A stretch of DNA of 16,013 nucleotides, taken from contig JBBSOK010000066.1 of the NCBI GenBank assembly GCA_038259825.1, forward strand, positions 1-16,013. The letters are read 5' to 3'. Positions 15,512 to 16,013 of the stretch are shown one piece after another. Origin of the DNA: JBBSOK01 sp038259825. Lineage in GTDB: Bacteria > Bacteroidota > Bacteroidia > Flavobacteriales > Flavobacteriaceae. Below the pieces are notes generated by a model. That model searched no databases. It saw only the letters and a program-made list of their open reading frames with translations, and was not told the DNA's origin. Position 1 is the first letter of the stretch; each line of letters opens with the position of its first letter. Made by a program: the position numbers and the translations under genes.

Positions 15512-16013
15512 ATGAACAGATTTATACTACTAATTATAATTTTATTTTTCTCAAATGTTGCAAAATCAACCGCACAAGACGGTAGCCCAGACCTATCTTT
15601 TGGAGTAAATGGTCTAGCAATTACAGAATATGCTGAAAATTTTCCAACATTAGCCTCTTTTGATAAAGGAAGCAGCGGCAGAATCGGAATATCTGGAGTA
15701 CGTGAAACTCCCGAATTTTTGTATGGCTATATAAATGTCTATACACAAAACGGTTTATTGGATAATAGCTTTGGTAATGATGGCACTATTAATTTAGAAA
15801 ATGCTGAAATTGAAAATATTAAGGTTATAAGTAATGATCAAATAATTTATGACTTAGGCGTTTTTAGTAGAAACACTATTACAAAATTGAATATCAATGG
15901 ATCAGTGGATACTCAATTTGCAGAAAATGGAGTTCTTCAAACCTTTGGTAATAATATAATTGCCCGCCCATACCAGCTTGATATGGATGAAAATATAGTA
16001 GCTATTGGGAAAA
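15512..16013 (+). CDS. Second secreted delta-60 repeat protein (3' truncated paralogue)
   Basis: The frame is open from the ATG at 15512 to the window end (167 complete codons). A signal peptide MNRFILLIIILFFSNVAKSTA (1-21) is followed by QDGSPDLSFGVNG, matching QDGSPDLSYGDNG of the upstream paralogue at the same position. Further repeat motifs are NGLLDNSFGNDG and NGSVDTQFAENG, so at least three delta-60 repeats are visible; the rest and any T9SS sorting domain lie beyond the edge. The signal peptide length and the cleavage context A-QDGSPDLS are conserved, while the repeats between have diverged strongly. This points to an old tandem duplication. Function is unknown. Confidence 0.87.
   Translation, partial: MNRFILLIIILFFSNVAKSTAQDGSPDLSFGVNGLAITEYAENFPTLASFDKGSSGRIGISGVRETPEFLYGYINVYTQNGLLDNSFGNDGTINLENAEIENIKVISNDQIIYDLGVFSRNTITKLNINGSVDTQFAENGVLQTFGNNIIARPYQLDMDENIVAIGK

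Noticed and set aside
1..16013. CRISPR array, IS element, prophage, toxin-antitoxin or defence island
   Set aside because: No short direct repeats with spacers, no transposase or integrase frame, no terminal inverted repeats and no small paired genes were seen. The nuclease genes are repair-type, not defence-type, by domain order.

Overview
The window is an ordinary-looking stretch of chromosome from a marine or soil type Flavobacteriaceae/Bacteroidota bacterium; I would not name the genus. Evidence for this placement: low GC, TAnnTTTG-type -7 boxes instead of sigma70 boxes, no Shine-Dalgarno sequences before the starts, an OmpA-family protein with thrombospondin type 3 repeats, a C-terminal type IX secretion (T9SS) sorting domain, and a tRNA without encoded CCA.

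Layout. (1) 2-1702: the C-terminal half of an AddA/RecB-like UvrD helicase-nuclease, cut by the left window edge. (2) 1727-2923: kbl, glycine C-acetyltransferase. (3) 3058-4449: a probably abundant OmpA-family outer-membrane protein with its own good promoter and a strong terminator. (4) 4522-7233: an AddB-like PD-(D/E)XK nuclease, the likely partner of gene 1, followed 3 nt later by an alpha/beta hydrolase (7237-8076). (5) 8128-8201: tRNA-Ala(GGC), then a 16-bp bidirectional terminator shared with a convergent universal stress protein gene (8301-9095, minus). (6) 9279-10616: a MATE/DinF-type transporter divergent from the stress gene, followed by an unlisted 32-codon membrane miniprotein (10639-10737). 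(7) 10880-11329 queD-like, 11354-12118 lpxH-like, and convergent recJ (13869-12178, minus). (8) 13992-15458 and 15512-end: two tandem paralogous secreted delta-60-repeat proteins; the first ends in a T9SS sorting domain and the second runs off the right edge.

Functional themes. DNA break repair and recombination appears twice (AddA/AddB-like pair and RecJ). Envelope functions are OmpA, LpxH, the MATE pump, the miniprotein and the two T9SS-type proteins. The rest is small-molecule housekeeping (Kbl, QueD) and a stress protein.

I see no phage, IS element, CRISPR array, toxin-antitoxin or defence island. The most interesting items are modest: the tandem delta-60 paralogues with conserved leaders, the 32-aa membrane protein, the addB-like start codon sitting directly behind the ompA terminator, the loss of iron-sulfur cysteines in the AddB-like protein, and promoter boxes placed almost on top of start codons.
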